Assembly (NCBI GenBank): GCA_018417955.1
Contig: JACTVC010000015.1
Location: 149,862-213,861 of the forward strand
DNA length: 64,000 bases
Direction of reading: 5' to 3'
Source: Laccaria trichodermophora
Taxonomy: Eukaryota; Basidiomycota; Agaricomycetes; Agaricales; Hydnangiaceae
Part shown: positions 22,950 to 35,200 of the stretch, piece after piece
Layout of the letters: the number at the start of each line of letters is the position of its first letter
How positions within the stretch are numbered: position 1 is the first letter of the stretch
Made by a program: the position numbers and the translations under genes
Notes under the pieces: model-generated
Told to the model about the DNA's origin: nothing
Databases searched by the model: none
Seen by the model: only the letters and a program-made list of their open reading frames with translations

Positions 22950-24500
22950 TATAATTAGGAGCAACCAAGGAGATCTTGGTTACAATTTTGGTCCCATACA
23001 GGGTGGCAACGGGAGTTCCGGCGTGATTGTACCTTGTTGTGCAAGTGCTTAATGTCCTCCTTCACAGAATCGATAAGTTGAGTCTGGCACTCCTGTATCG
23101 CGCCACGAATCTACATGAGTGTCGTTCAGCAGAAAGATCACAATAGGCAAAGAAAGCACATACCTTTCACCTAACGAAAAGCGCATTAAGCTTTGAGAAA
23201 GCCCTAAACCTCTCACCGAAGCCTTGCGATTGGTTCTCAGCCCGAGACACGCGCCCGTTGTCCGCGTTTTAGCTGTTACCCAAATCTCAGTGTCCTCTGC
23301 GTAAGATACCCACGTCAGCCTCTAAAAGGAGAGGAGAAAAGAAAGGGAATAACCAACAACATCCAGAACATCAACTTTCCGCTTAACAACGTCATAAGCG
23401 TCGTCAGCCTCCTCCATATCCTTCCCCCCTCCCACCTCTCCCTCTCCATTTCCCCAAAGGCCAACCCGCCAACCTCCTCGTCCGACCCGTCATAACAGCC
23501 AACTGCTTATTCTGCTTCCTCCACTCCCTCAAATACCCCACCCGTTCCACAAGCTTCCCATATGCGGGAACAACCTGCATGGAGCAAAATTTTCCTCCTC
23601 ACCTCCCTCGCCATGTTCGTGAACTCTTTGGTGAGATCATCCCACGTCCTGAAAATTCCCCAGGCCGCCGTTGGGGGGTGACGTTCGAAGGTGCGGTAAG
23701 GAGTATATGCTAGCCGGTGGGCTGCTAAGATCAGGAGAACGACATCGTTGGAGAGCTCGACGGATTGGGTAGTATGTGGAGAGTTTGAGTATTCGGTTTA
23801 GGTGGGAGCAGATGGAGTGTCAGTAATTCGCGTACTTTGTCGAGGCCAGTTGAGGAGAGGAGGTCGTTGAGCGGAAAGTCTTTCGTTCGTTGGTTGTTGT
23901 TGTGCACTGCCCTCGCCATTAGCCTTGAACATAATGGCAGATCGGAGAAAGAGAGACCCACCGAGATCAGTAACATCCTTCAACCAGATATCAGCTCAAT
24001 GAGTTAACGTGCGAGAGTTGAGGAACGTGCTGTTGGTGAGGAGCTTGGATTGGATGTGGGAGTTGTTCGTTAGACTTGTGACGGGCCTTTATTCAGATCA
24101 GTGAGATGTCACCGTCAAAGGGAGAACCTACCGATCAACCAAATTCGGCGGCGGAATCCCCACGTTCTGCTGTCAGCGCACCAAACTCAACTCGAGCTCT
24201 GAAAACTTTTCCTTCGTCATCGGTATCCCCAACTTGGCTTCTTCACCTCCACCTCCACCTCCTGCATCTTTCCCTGCACCTGCCCCCGTCCCTACAAATG
24301 CGTCGAACCACCCCAGCTTACCACGGAATGTAAAGACTTGTACGGAGCCTCGTCCCCACCAAAGAGATTGAGCGAATGGAGCTGCGTTGAGAGCGGTACG
24401 AGTATATCGAGGTGCGTCGTTCGTTTTATGCGTGCGAGTGTCGTGATGTGTGTTGTGTGGTATGTCAGACGTGAGTGAGGTGGTGCGTGCGTATTCAGCC
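22950..24500 (-). pseudogene. Cytoplasmic dynein heavy chain tail, decayed fragment
   Basis: Minus-strand pieces, in the order expected for the N-terminal tail of fungal dynein heavy chain: STQLHSLNLFGGDEAPYKSL (about 24.39 kb), WFDAFVG and GIPMTKEKFSELELSL (24.3-24.2 kb), LLTNSTFLNS (about 24.03 kb), WLKDVTDL (about 23.97 kb), DFPLNDLLSSTGLDKVRELL (about 23.87 kb), TWDDLTKEFTNMAREV (about 23.65 kb), GYLREWRKQNKQLAVMTG (about 23.52 kb), IRGAIQECQTQLIDSVKEDI (about 23.08 kb). Frames shift repeatedly and stops occur. Dynein heavy chain is over 4000 residues with a C-terminal AAA motor; only roughly 500 residues of tail remain, so this is a dead, truncated copy. The assignment rests on remembered family sequence. 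Confidence 0.78.
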
Positions 24501-24509
24501 ACTGCCGCC

Positions 24510-25470
24510 TATTGACCCCAACTCTTCCCCGTCATGTCATATATGAACCACGCTGGTTCGATGAGGGACAGAACGGATGAAGGGCTTTGTGGGTTGCTGA
24601 AAATCGACCCCTCGTGGGGGAAAACAATGGAGAGGGGCAGAGAAATGGGTCAGGGAGGGTACGAACCTCTTGAATGGGGGAAAGGCTGATGCTGATGTGG
24701 GATGAAAGACAGGTAGAATGAGATGAAAGGGGACTGGGCACGAGTGGCGTGTCAGAGCCGGAGGAGCGCAGGATCACGACAATTGTTGGGAAACATTTAT
24801 CGTCAGAAATGTAGAATGCGCGTGTGTGTTCCAATAAGAAATCATAATCGTGTGCTCTTTGAGCACGGGGGGTTAATTAGAAAAGGGAGGGAGGCCGGAG
24901 GTTATGTAAGAAGGAGGGCAGATGAATGAGTAGCCGATGTGGATGCAGAGAGAAGAGGATAACGACGTTATTTTGGGGATGGTCCGTGTCAATGCGGGAG
25001 AGCTGAAAGCGCCAATCGAGAAAGGTCAAAACTAGCTCCCTCTAAGACTGGATCTTCCCCACCACCTGCAAGAGCGAGTCAAGCCCCAAGCGCAGAAAAA
25101 ACCTGCTGTCGATCTTTCAAACTTCAGCTTTAACACCAGAGCAGTTCCACAGCAAAAATCACTTACAATGATGTCTCTCCGCCAGCAGAGCGGCAAGCCC
25201 AGCACACTTTCAACATTGCTCTGACTCGCAGCTGAGGGCTGAGGGCTGAGCTTTCAAGCTTAGAATTCGAGTTTCGTTGAACAGACTGCCAGTGTGCCGC
25301 AGAAAGCTCGAGTTTTGAGTCGAGTTAGAAGTTAAGAAAGTGGTGAGTGACCCGGCAAAAAAATAATAATTACAACTCCGACGAGCTTGCTCAACCTCTC
25401 ACCTTCAATATTGCTAAAGTCAAGGATTCCCACAAAAACCATCCTCGTCGACCGCAACTCGTGAGAAGTT
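24510..25470. other. Intergenic, nothing recognised
   Basis: This lies upstream of the dynein relic. Earlier parts of the dynein N-terminus were looked for and not found. No RNA gene or repeat structure stands out. Confidence 0.4.
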
Positions 25471-25477
25471 TTTGAAT

Positions 25478-26560
25478 ATGTATCTAACTTTGAACACCAT
25501 CGTCCACCTTCCAGATTCCCCCTTTTTGAGGAAACTCGAATTTACGACCTTCATTGTCCTCTTCGAAAGGGAATCATTTATTATAGCCGGGACAGTGCGA
25601 TATTCGAGCACAACATCCATTCCTCCGGAAAACATGAGGTTGATTCACATGCCGCTCATTGAGAGAGTCGCATACAACTCACTATGCCTTCAAGCTACAA
25701 ATCATTGTCCCGAAAGATCCGTCCCGGAGCTTACGGGCATTTTCTTTCATTCCCAAAGGCAATCGGATCCTACTATTGGCGCATTACTTCGAACACGGGG
25801 AAGCTCACGGGCCCTATTTACACCTCTCAATCCATGAAATCCGCTCCAATAATCGTGCTGGTCTCGCTCTGTGGTCTTTCAATGGTAGCGTTGATGGTCG
25901 CTTCAATATGTATGATTTGGAGCTGATAAAATCCACCAAAAATCCACTGGGAATCACCGTTGCAGCGCGGTTTGACAACCATTGGAAGCTGTTTGACATC
26001 TCTACTGATGCCTTGGATAATTTTCCTCTAATTGAGTCTAGGAGAATATATTTTGATCTCAAGCTCGAGTTGCGATGGAATCCCGGTTTGTCCAAAGATT
26101 TCATGCAGTCGTGTTGAATCTGCTCTAATGTGTTCTCCAAGTCATACTATCACCTGACAGCCACATTCTTAATGCGGATTCGGATGAAGAACGATGCAAC
26201 GAAACGATTGACATTCACTATTTAGATTCTGGTGGCACAAACAATGTGAACAAGTTTTCCTTCGTTACCCGCATCTCTATTCCCATTCCCGGGGTCCCAG
26301 AAGCAATTTCTTCGCTCCAGGCACCAATATTTGCATTTTCTGCCGATGGGTCCAGGTTTGCTATGGTTGCCATAGTGTCTGTTTGCGATATCCGAAACAA
26401 ACTTCCTTTGAAGACATTTATGGAAGCCCCCGAGTCCAGCCATGATCGGCTTGTACAATATCTTCAATTCAGCAGTGGAAATTCAGAGAAATTTGTACAC
26501 ATTAAACTAGAAGGATAATTATGGTGCTCATACGAAGAAATGCTTGAGAAATACAGCATC
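25478..26560 (+). pseudogene. WD40-like beta-propeller protein relic
   Basis: Coding-like sequence passes through at least three frames: LPDSPFLRKLEF (about 25.5 kb), then from about 25,680 a frame with FIPKGNRILLLAHYFEHGEA and KLFDISTDALDNFPL that stops at TGA near 26,115, then from about 26,246 a frame with ISSLQAPIFAFSADGSRFAM and RNKLPLKTFMEAPE. The FAFSADGSRFAMV strand and 'VCDIRNKLPLKTF' resemble WD-repeat strands of fungal DUF2415-like propeller proteins as I remember them. The breaks cannot all be introns, since conserved text is interrupted by single stops. Confidence 0.5.
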
Positions 26561-26574
26561 TCAGCGAGGTACAC

Positions 26575-26725
26575 TGATGCTCGCAGATCCCCGCAGATGC
26601 TCAGTTCATTAACTTCAATCTGCATGCAACCGGATTATTTTGCACGCAGGTGACCGCAGATTTCTTTTTTCGGTTCGCAACTGACATGCAACCTGTGTCC
26701 GCAGATGGCACGCAGATTTTCCTGT
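26575..26725. repeat. Cluster of CGCAGAT words
   Basis: The heptamer CGCAGAT occurs five times in about 140 bp in pairs, with one near match (CGCAGGT). It is not a regular tandem array. It sits exactly between the WD40-like relic and the left edge of the duplicated mosaic. Confidence 0.5.
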
Positions 26726-26754
26726 GCCCATAAATAACTACCAAAACACGTCGA

Positions 26755-27465
26755 GACCCACTCGGAAGGCGAAATATGCGTCGATGGCGGAGGCGCGCTT
26801 CACGGATGGTGGTGGCCCACCAGATCCCAACGTAAGGAAGGAAAAGCAAAACCATGACCCACAAACTCAAGTCAACGAAATGGATTTTTTTTTTGGGTGC
26901 AACCGGTGAATCCATTCAACCCCTACGAAAGCGAAAGCGATATCGATATCAAAAGGCCACCATCCACCAGGACGAAGATGAAAGGCTCAAAAGTGTGTGT
27001 GGATCAAGCAACTTCCTATCCGCGCATCACAGAAGACACGAGAACAGCTCCCCAACGTCGAGCAAATCGTAACAGGCTACGTGATCACGCGCAAAATCCA
27101 GGGGATCCGACATGATTTAAAAAAAACCTCCTAAAGGTGGAGGAAGAACCAAAACGCCACGTAGGGTCGGAGAAGAAGAAAATGACAAGGATGCGTCAGA
27201 CTATGTAGCCAACGCGAGGTCATGCTTCCCAACGCCAACGTGGGTAAGAATCGTCCACAAATGGCAAAGGTCAGGCAAGGCTAGGGAGGCATCAGTCGAC
27301 GCACGACCGAAAGGAACTCGCGTCGCTGAAAAACAGGGGGAAAGGGTGAAAGATAATGGAAGAGTCGAGTAAACGTAGTCTCCTCTGCAATCAGAACGGA
27401 CACAGGCACTATATGCGTGGAATTTGGGGACCATCGCGCGAAACAGAGGATAAAAAAAAACCCAC
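26755..27465. repeat. Left edge of duplicated mosaic, diverged
   Basis: Similar to 1800-2800 but with many substitutions and indels, unlike the near-identity found from about 28.35 kb onward. It carries the continuation (3' side) of the GH47 relic and no recognised gene of its own. Confidence 0.6.
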
Positions 27466-27469
27466 TCAC

Positions 27470-28406
27470 GTATCAGTATTAACAGCAAACAAAGGCAACC
27501 CGAGGGAGGTATTAAACACAGGGAAGAGCAGCCTCCCAAGATTGTCAGCTTTTGAGCATAGGATGGGAGAGGAGTGTGTGTGTGCTGAGACGAAGCCGCC
27601 GAGGTGGCGGATGACTGTTTCGAAGAAGTGGGCATAGGAGGTTGGCTGGGGACGGGAATGGGTGAGTTGAGGTCAGGGACGCGTAAGAAGTGAGAGGAAG
27701 GAATGAGAGAAGATGTAGAGGGAAGGAGGGAGGAAGACGGGAAAGCGAAGAAGTGAAAAGGAAGGAGGGACAAAGTGAGAAAGGCGGAAAGACATACAAC
27801 ATAGAAATGGTCAGATTCCCCATAAACCCAATGGCGTCTTCGAAATCGTCGTGTAACCCCATTATGTACATCATATCGAGGGAGTCGAGAAGCGTTACGC
27901 CCCACCCGTTGAATCTATTTGTTTTGGGTGAGCGGATGGAAGACGAAAGGGAAGAAAACGTACTTTTCCGAAAACTTCCCCGAAACAGCCAACAGCTCAT
28001 CATGTGGAAACGCATGCGTTTTATACCCCTGCATAGCATGCACAAACCCCGCCTTTACTTCATCCCTTCTCTTCCCCCAGTCAATGGGTCCGGTTGGGGT
28101 TGGGGTTGGGATTGGTGTTGCGTATGCCGTAGTTGTCGACGTGGTCACTCTTCCCGTCGTGACATCTTCTCCAAGCGGGCTCTTCGTCCTCGTATGTGAG
28201 TACTCGACCTGTCCATATCCCTGCTGTTCATTTCCATGTCCACCATCATGTTCAAAAAGCGGTGGCGGCGAAGGTAACCAAGGACGCCTAGTGACCATCG
28301 TGAACGTTGACCATAATATAACGGCCATAGCGAGCCAGCGTACGAGGGGCCGTCGCCCGTAGCAGGAGGAGTCAAGGGCCGGTGGGGTGTGGTGAGACGG
28401 TAACAT
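27470..28406 (-). pseudogene. GH47 alpha-1,2-mannosidase, copy d (best preserved, truncated)
   Basis: The best of six copies. From 28406 the minus strand reads an N-terminal region with a signal anchor (RPLVRWLAMAVILWSTF), a Pro/Thr linker (TPIPTPTPTGP), KRRDEVKAGFVHAMQGYKTH and SGKFSEK, then an intron (GTACGT...TAG) joins in frame to FNGWGVTLLDSLDMMYIMGL and HDDFEDAIGFMGNL. Exon 3 is open and reads FFETVIRHLGGFVSAHTH and GLPLFAVNTDT, ending in a GTGAGT donor at 27469. These are the first third of a GH47 enzyme that trims mannose from N-glycans in the ER/Golgi. No following GH47 exon can be found downstream to 26.7 kb, so the catalytic domain is truncated. Confidence 0.8.
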
Positions 28407-28409
28407 CTA

Positions 28410-30085
28410 TGAGGTGGTTCAAGTTGCCATTGGCCAAGGTGAGACCCTCATGGATATGAGCGATGCCAAGGACCAGAGGGTTACGTAATAATAGGATGCA
28501 GACGACAAGCACACAATCTGTTCAATACCAACTCGACGGAAACAGCTCAATGCACCTTTGACAAAAGAGCTCTGCAACCCGACGTGTAAGCGGCCTTCCT
28601 CGCCTTTTAAGTCGTCACGGCGCGCGACGCATGGATACAGGCAGACCAGAACCGCTACGGCGGCGCCAACAAGTGCTTGTTGTGGAAGGCCTTTGCTAGT
28701 CGTGGACTTGGCGTCAATGCGAAGAGCTACACTGATGACTCGAGCGTTCCTTCTGGGTGTTAGGTAGGCGGCGAGTTGGGGGAACTAGGAAACGAATATT
28801 GGGGAAGAATGAAACTGTTTTTGTGTGATTGTTTGTTGTATACCAAAATCGTCAAGACTTCACCCCTGCTTCACCCTGCTTGGATTCAATGCCGCGTGCG
28901 TGACGGTGTAGATCATGCTTAGGTGGGCGACGCCTCAGATCTGGCAATCTTTGTCTAACATACGACAATGACTTATTTACCGATAGCTCATATCTCTCCA
29001 GCCATTATCCTGACAATTATTTGTCCTTGTGCCCATGTCGGCTGGAGGAATTCCTTGGATGCACAGAGAATGACCTGGAAACGAATAACATCTCTTTCAA
29101 TAACGTACATATATCATTAGCTCCTTGATGTGGTCCTTCCTTTCACCGGGAATCAAGAGGGATATTTTCAGGGTGAGACCACTCCTACGCTTTCTCCAGA
29201 ATCTCCACATGAGTAACTTGATTTGGGCATACCTTTGAGACAGCGCGGTTTCCTTGAGTAAATTCTGTTCAACTGTTATCTCAAAAATATGAAGGGTCGG
29301 TCATACGTCGATTAGACTCAAACTGGGAGGCAGACTTCCGATTGGTTGGCAAGTAGGTAGCACCCTATTTTGGAGATTCGGTTCAGCACTAGATACTCAC
29401 AATTCGTCTCTCAGAGCTTGGGTGACTCGCCATTGCGGGAATTTGCTGCGGATCGACAGGAAGGGATCGGGATCAAGGTACGAACCTGTGCACACTCATT
29501 CAATTAAATTTGCCTAATGCGGGACCGGGCCTCAACCCCAAGCATCTACACCGTTATATGATATATCATTTCAAAATGAGTGTAAAGTAAATAAAATTGT
29601 ATACCATCCCCAGTTACATCCCTGTGGCATTATGGCAGGTCGAAAATTCAATATCACGACTTATACTAAGTTTAATGGTCCGATGAAGGGAAACGCCGAG
29701 TCATCGGTTCACTACACAAGCTCGTGGTCTGGTACCTTCTGGTACCGAGGGGAATGTATGAATACAGGCATTCATTTCAAACCCTTGGACTTAGGCTAAA
29801 TAAAACTGTTTGCCAAACGGCGCATCATCGAGAATCTTGAAGAATGTAGCACAAGAGTGAACACACCTTGACAAAAGCGTCAGGAAGACAAAAAAAACTG
29901 GAAAAAAAATCCATGGATGACGACGTCTAAGTCTCCTTCATCGAGTATTTTGTTATTTGCTGCTATTGTTATAATATATGTAATCTAGACCAGTTCGTCG
30001 ATGGCCTGAGTCTCGGCGCCTGACACTGCATGACGTGCACCCTTACATACCCCCTGAAGACAATCTTGAATCCAAATTATATCTT
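28410..30085. other. Duplicated spacer, copy B of 3750-5425
   Basis: Nearly identical to 3750-5425; small differences only (for example one extra A in a run near 29,284). It holds no recognised gene. Confidence 0.55.
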
Positions 30086-30088
30086 AAT

Positions 30089-30821
30089 GGGTGACTTTCC
30101 ATAACACAAATTCTCTAGATTTAAATAAATCAACGAGATCTAGGGTCCTCAGCCGAGATGCCGTGTCCACGAAGGGTTCAATGTTGATGGGCGCCCTGGT
30201 TGACGACCTTCTATAAACCTTAATCTGTTCATAGGGTCTGACCCCCTCGAACAGATTTCAAACGCTCGAATAAACCCTGCCAAGAGGAAACCTTTCCTTC
30301 CTGGGGGCGTTTTCTTCCCACCTCGGCTTAGTCATCTCTCCCTCATCGGGCCAATCCTCACCACTCTCCTATGACTGAGGACATTCTGCCCTCTCTGGTT
30401 ATGAGTTTATACCTCTACAGAGTTCATTAGCACTACTAATGTATTGTGGCTACAAGTTTCCCTCTCTGAACATGATTTTCCCTCTCAAACACTCTTTTCA
30501 CCACCCAACTTGCTGAACCATGGCCCTTTACAGCTCATTTTGACATTTTCTGGGCTTCATTCGTTGTGTGGCCTAGCTTTCTGGCTGAGTGGCTTTAGTA
30601 TCAACTAGATTCACCCATCCATGGGCCTGCTTGACCTCAAAGTCGCGCAGATGGGAGGGAAGTGAGTTGATTCACAGCTAGCAAACAAATCTAATTGAAT
30701 CTAATCAATTGGCGTTACGGTTTATTCACTCCAACAAACTCTCGTGTGAAGTTCTTGTTTCAAGCTCCGATAAGGGTCAGATTTATTCGCTTTTATAGAT
30801 TTGAGTTACGGAAAGTCACCC
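30089..30821. mobile_element. Non-autonomous DNA transposon, 733 bp, 3-bp TSD
   Basis: Perfect 12-bp terminal inverted repeats (GGGTGACTTTCC) extend imperfectly to about 25 bp. The element is flanked by AAT (30086-30088 and 30822-30824). The empty site in the other copy of the duplication has AAT once (5423-5425). Length accounting is exact: 733 + 3 bp minus two small indels gives the observed 735-bp change in alignment offset. GG-starting TIRs and a 3-bp AT-rich duplication resemble PIF/Harbinger elements, whose usual target is TWA; the AAT site makes this tentative. No coding capacity. Confidence 0.9.
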
Positions 30822-31143
30822 AATAGGAGTTATGTAACTTACCTCAATTTCAAAAAGGGTCTTCGTCTGTTAGTGGCCTTCCAGGGTTCTCCAGAATATA
30901 TACAGCCAAATAAAGATGATTTCTGATAGCCCGGCGGCACTAGTCAATTCAAGCAATGTGTTTGTTCAGAGAGCCTCTTTCTCGTGGTTCAGCGAGACCA
31001 TTGTCGCAACTCGTTTGGCTTACCGCCTCTGGACATTAACTTGTCCTAAATGCACTATTAAAACGGAGGGTGTCGATGCGAAGCGAACTTCAAAATCTTC
31101 GCCCTCATTCACACCACTCGCACAACTGTCACAATCATTATCA

Positions 31144-31660
31144 ATGCGCTGCTCTATTTTTACCGCACTCGTTCTCACAATTGGTAGGTTTATTCTGTCA
31201 AGTAATTTTTTTTTGAAAGTGTGTAACGTTCTTTTTTCTAGCGCTTACTCTGACGTCCGCGTCACCCATACCCATTGACACGAATGAAGTAAGCGCTCGG
31301 GAAGCTGAGGTGCGTTTCTTCAGCTGTTCACTGACTGGATGTCTTTCTAATTTTCTCTGAAGGCGCAGTTACCACCCGGGTGTTCCCCCTTCGTTTGCAC
31401 ATGAAGACTTGAAAGAGCCTCTGCCGCCAAAATCAACCAATGCCGCTTACATAATTATTCCCCCCATCAAGTCATCTGTATCCATATCCAACACAATCGG
31501 TGTTGTAGCTGTGAATTTCGCTTTCTTACTTTGCTTATTTTTATGGAGAACCTTCAACGTGCTCTTTGTCACCTTCCTTCATCATTTTACATTGATTAGA
31601 TTTAGAACATGTTTTTGTTTCGCCTTCGCCAAGATCTTTGACGGGAACTGGCTGTCGTAA
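31144..31660 (+). CDS. Putative small secreted or membrane protein (copy B)
   Basis: Duplicate of 5744-6261 with the same start, intron boundaries and hydrophobic end segment (VVAVNFAFLLCLFLW). Differences include Thr for Ala in the signal peptide core and Leu for Ser near the start of the last exon. The same uncertainty about the last splice junction applies. Both copies keep the downstream frame open for about 80 codons. Confidence 0.35.
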
Positions 31661-32232
31661 GTAGTGTGCTGGTATATACATGGGATCAATTGGAATAAAT
31701 CATATTTTCGGGAGTTTTCTTTGTGATTGGAACGGGTTGTTCTCAGATTACCACATTTTGCCACGAAGCGGTGTTTGCAAAGTTACCATTGTCTTGGATA
31801 TCCGTAGCTACAGAAGCGCTGCAGCATTGGGATTTGTAAAGAGCCCATCTCCCGACACTTGTAGAAGTAAAGATGAATAAATGATCTTTGAGCTATATCA
31901 ATCCTGACTGATGCTCAAAAAATTCTATCTTGAAGAAATTACGGCCATAAATCTATTGGCTTGGCCAAGAAAAATTTTACACCTCTGCGAAGAGGAACAC
32001 TTGTTTGGAGATGCTCGTTTCATGCCTCCGAGAAATCTCGAAGAAATCTGCCCTAAATAAAATTACTTGAGAAATGCTGGACCATCTTAATCTTCCAGTA
32101 AAATTAGTGCGTATTCTTTACTTACAGGAGCATTGCTGACGGAACGTATTATAACGTGGTGTGCTTGCTTCGAGTGCACTAACTTAGGACCTCGATGGAG
32201 ACGCTCCGAAGTCGAATCGTGTTAGAGTGGGT

Positions 32233-35200
32233 CAAGGGGGTGGCGGAATGTGGAAAAGAGACCAACACTCGTTATTTTTTTTTCGGAGTTCCGCTTGACA
32301 CCCCCCCACCACCTACCTTCCTAATAGGGTATGTTTTTCCCATGCCTATGTTTTCACAAAATTTTTTCTACATAAATAATTTCCTACTATCTAACTACTA
32401 TCGACGGCGCTTTGTGGAATTAAATTTGCAGCTAGGGCATGTCCAGTTACGAGGCACGAACTCATATTTCATGCAAGCGGTGTGAAACTAGGTCAGCAAT
32501 CCATCAGAAATTCAGAACACCCGAAAACATTCAACAAATCTCATGCACCCAGCATGTTTCGCAACCTCGCGCTTTACACATCATCACCATAGTCCCCTCT
32601 TCCTTTTCCTCCGCCGTAATCTCAGTATCACACTCGCATCTCCCGTCAACCTGGGTCCTTTTTCGGACTCGTCCAGAAGCTCGTCGACCAGCGCTGTTAT
32701 TGTCAGTTCTGTGTTCGTTCGTTTCTGAGTCCATCAGCTGCACCTGGAGTGCCGGTCCCTGTTGGCCAATCGTCGTGGGCGAAGAAGACATCGGAGTGGG
32801 CTCCACTGCAGGGACACAGAAGGGTGTCGTTTGTGGTTGGGGCGTCAACTCAGGCGAGTCAGGCCTGAAGGTTTCTTGCGGGGCAAATGTCTCTGGGTCT
32901 CGAGGGTGCGTAACATCCCGGTTCTCAAGTCCTTTTGGCTCAGATTCATTATCAGAATCAATGGCCATCTCGTTTCCTTCCTCTTCAGATTCCTCATCGC
33001 TGGAGGATCCATCGTCATCACTCCAGTAACTCTCCCGCTCCGTTGCGCCATCTTCTTCATTGAGTGGGTTGTCACCCTCGTCTTCTTTCTCCCCATCATG
33101 AGCGTCGAACTGAGGGAGAACTGGTCTACCCAATCAATGAACTTAGCGTTGCTTCTCTTTGATCAAGAAAAAACTTACTCCGCGGCACCACTGTAGCGAT
33201 GGGCATTCGATATTACCAACGGTATAGTTTTCTTTCCCCGCATGTTTCTCTTTTTTCGAATCTGATGTCGATTGTCCCAGATGACCTGAATTGCTTCAGT
33301 CTCCGAACGCGAAGGGCGGTGCTTGATAGGAAAATGGTCGCGAGCCAGGCTGTGGCTGTCGCGAAAGTGAGCGTCAAGGCTATATGTCCAAACTGCTGGT
33401 GACTTGGGGGGGCAAAGCGGACAGACGACGGGAACATTCGTGCATGGTGAGTTTTCGGAGGATGTTGCTGCAATTGCATATTTGAACCGAATTAGGTTCA
33501 CGCATTTGGAAAGCTTCATATCGACGTTATACCCTAGTGAAGTGCCACGACCTTTTCTCAAGTATATCGTACACATGGGCGAGGGTCGCAAGCAGAGGCC
33601 ACAGAGTTCCTGTGGGTGGGATCGGACTGTTGGGTCGTGGAGAATGTGTGCGGCCATATGCTCGATGATGCGTTGACCATTTGTGCGGTCGAGTGAAGTA
33701 CGTGGTCCACATTTGGTGCAAAGAGAGCCCTCTTCGCTAATGGCATCACTTTCGCCGCCCTCGATCAGAAAATAAGCCTTTCCTTTGAACCTGTAAGGAA
33801 AATTTGGAGTGCGCTTGACAGTTGGGACCTGAGAGGCGTTGTGAGGGGACATGTGCCGATGGAGATATCCTGCGAGTACCAGCAAAGCCGAAGAGACAAA
33901 AAGGTACGTTGGTTTCCCTGGCTTGTGTATTACAATCCCAGGATTAACCACACAAATCAGCCGTCCTGGGACATCACGGCACACAGCTTCCATTTCCTGC
34001 GACCAGCACCAATCATATTCGCCACTTGGATCATCATGTTGTGCTGCAGGTACCATGCGAAGAATTTGGAAGTCGACTTTGGCGGTTTTGTCGGCGAGGT
34101 ACTTCAGCTCGAGATCTTGTAGGTCATCATCCCCTCCAAATTTTAGTCCTGTGATGTTGACAAGCGCAAGAAAGATTTGTTTTTCACATCTCACGAGTGC
34201 GGCTGCCGGATTTCCAACCCGCAGACATGGTTCACCCAAATCGCTCTCAGGGACCATATCATCCCTACCCTGCGGAAGGACTGGTGCAGACGAGTTGAAG
34301 CATGACACTTCTTGTACTCGGTGGAGGCGATCTGTTGAAGCACGGTTGAGTCTATGTAGCAGCCGCCGGCGTAATGCTGCAGGCTTGCTATCAAACTTCC
34401 CATTGATCATCACCTCCGACGAGATAGGTCCGTGTGGACTTTCTGCCGAGATGGCATCTTCAAGGTCGCCTTCGAGGGTTGCGCTGGATTTGGATGCAGA
34501 AACGGAAGGTTGAATGGGTCTTGTAAGATCCTCGGGGTCATCGTTATCGTCATTTGCAGGATATTCTGCTTGTAGCTCAGAGCAATCATATGACCCATCC
34601 TCATCATCCCGCTTGTTGACAAGAATTGAGCCGAAAGGTGATAGGAAGTCGACGTCGTTTTTGGCCTCTGCACTTAAAAAAACACTCCGAGCCTTGGGGA
34701 TTAATTCGACAGCCTTCTGGCGACCAATCAACCAGCAAGTGTGAAGGTTCACATCCTTGACATGGACATCGCCACGCCAGGAGGCTGGGTTAATGTGATC
34801 AACCTTGTATGTGAATTCATCCATTTCCCTTGTGACGGCTTGCAGCGTCAGCCGCCTTGGAGAGCGGTCCCACTCCGGGTGAAGAGCCAAGATTACAGCC
34901 ACTTCGGTCAACCCAGAAGCGCGACTTCCAAGCTGGAGGATGTCGACGTTGCAATCGGTGCCTACAGCTGTCCGAACGAGACCAGCGCATGGTGATTTCG
35001 ACAAGGGCGTCTCCGCGTTTGGACTCCCCATCGGAGGCAATTGACACTGTACGGTAGGTGACGCCATTCACCTGCTGGTGTTTTTTTCCCGCTTGAAGGA
35101 CTGTCCGGATTAGTCGAGCATGTTCAACCCCTGTTTCCTTCTTACAAGTTCCCGAAATGACATTGATGCGAACCGCCGCTTCCCGAGCATTCTCCGAAAG

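Noticed and set aside
32531..33133. A separate acidic 200-residue protein
   Set aside because: Splicing at 33,178-33,126 and 32,548-32,488 shows it is the acidic linker and PHD part of the transposon gene.
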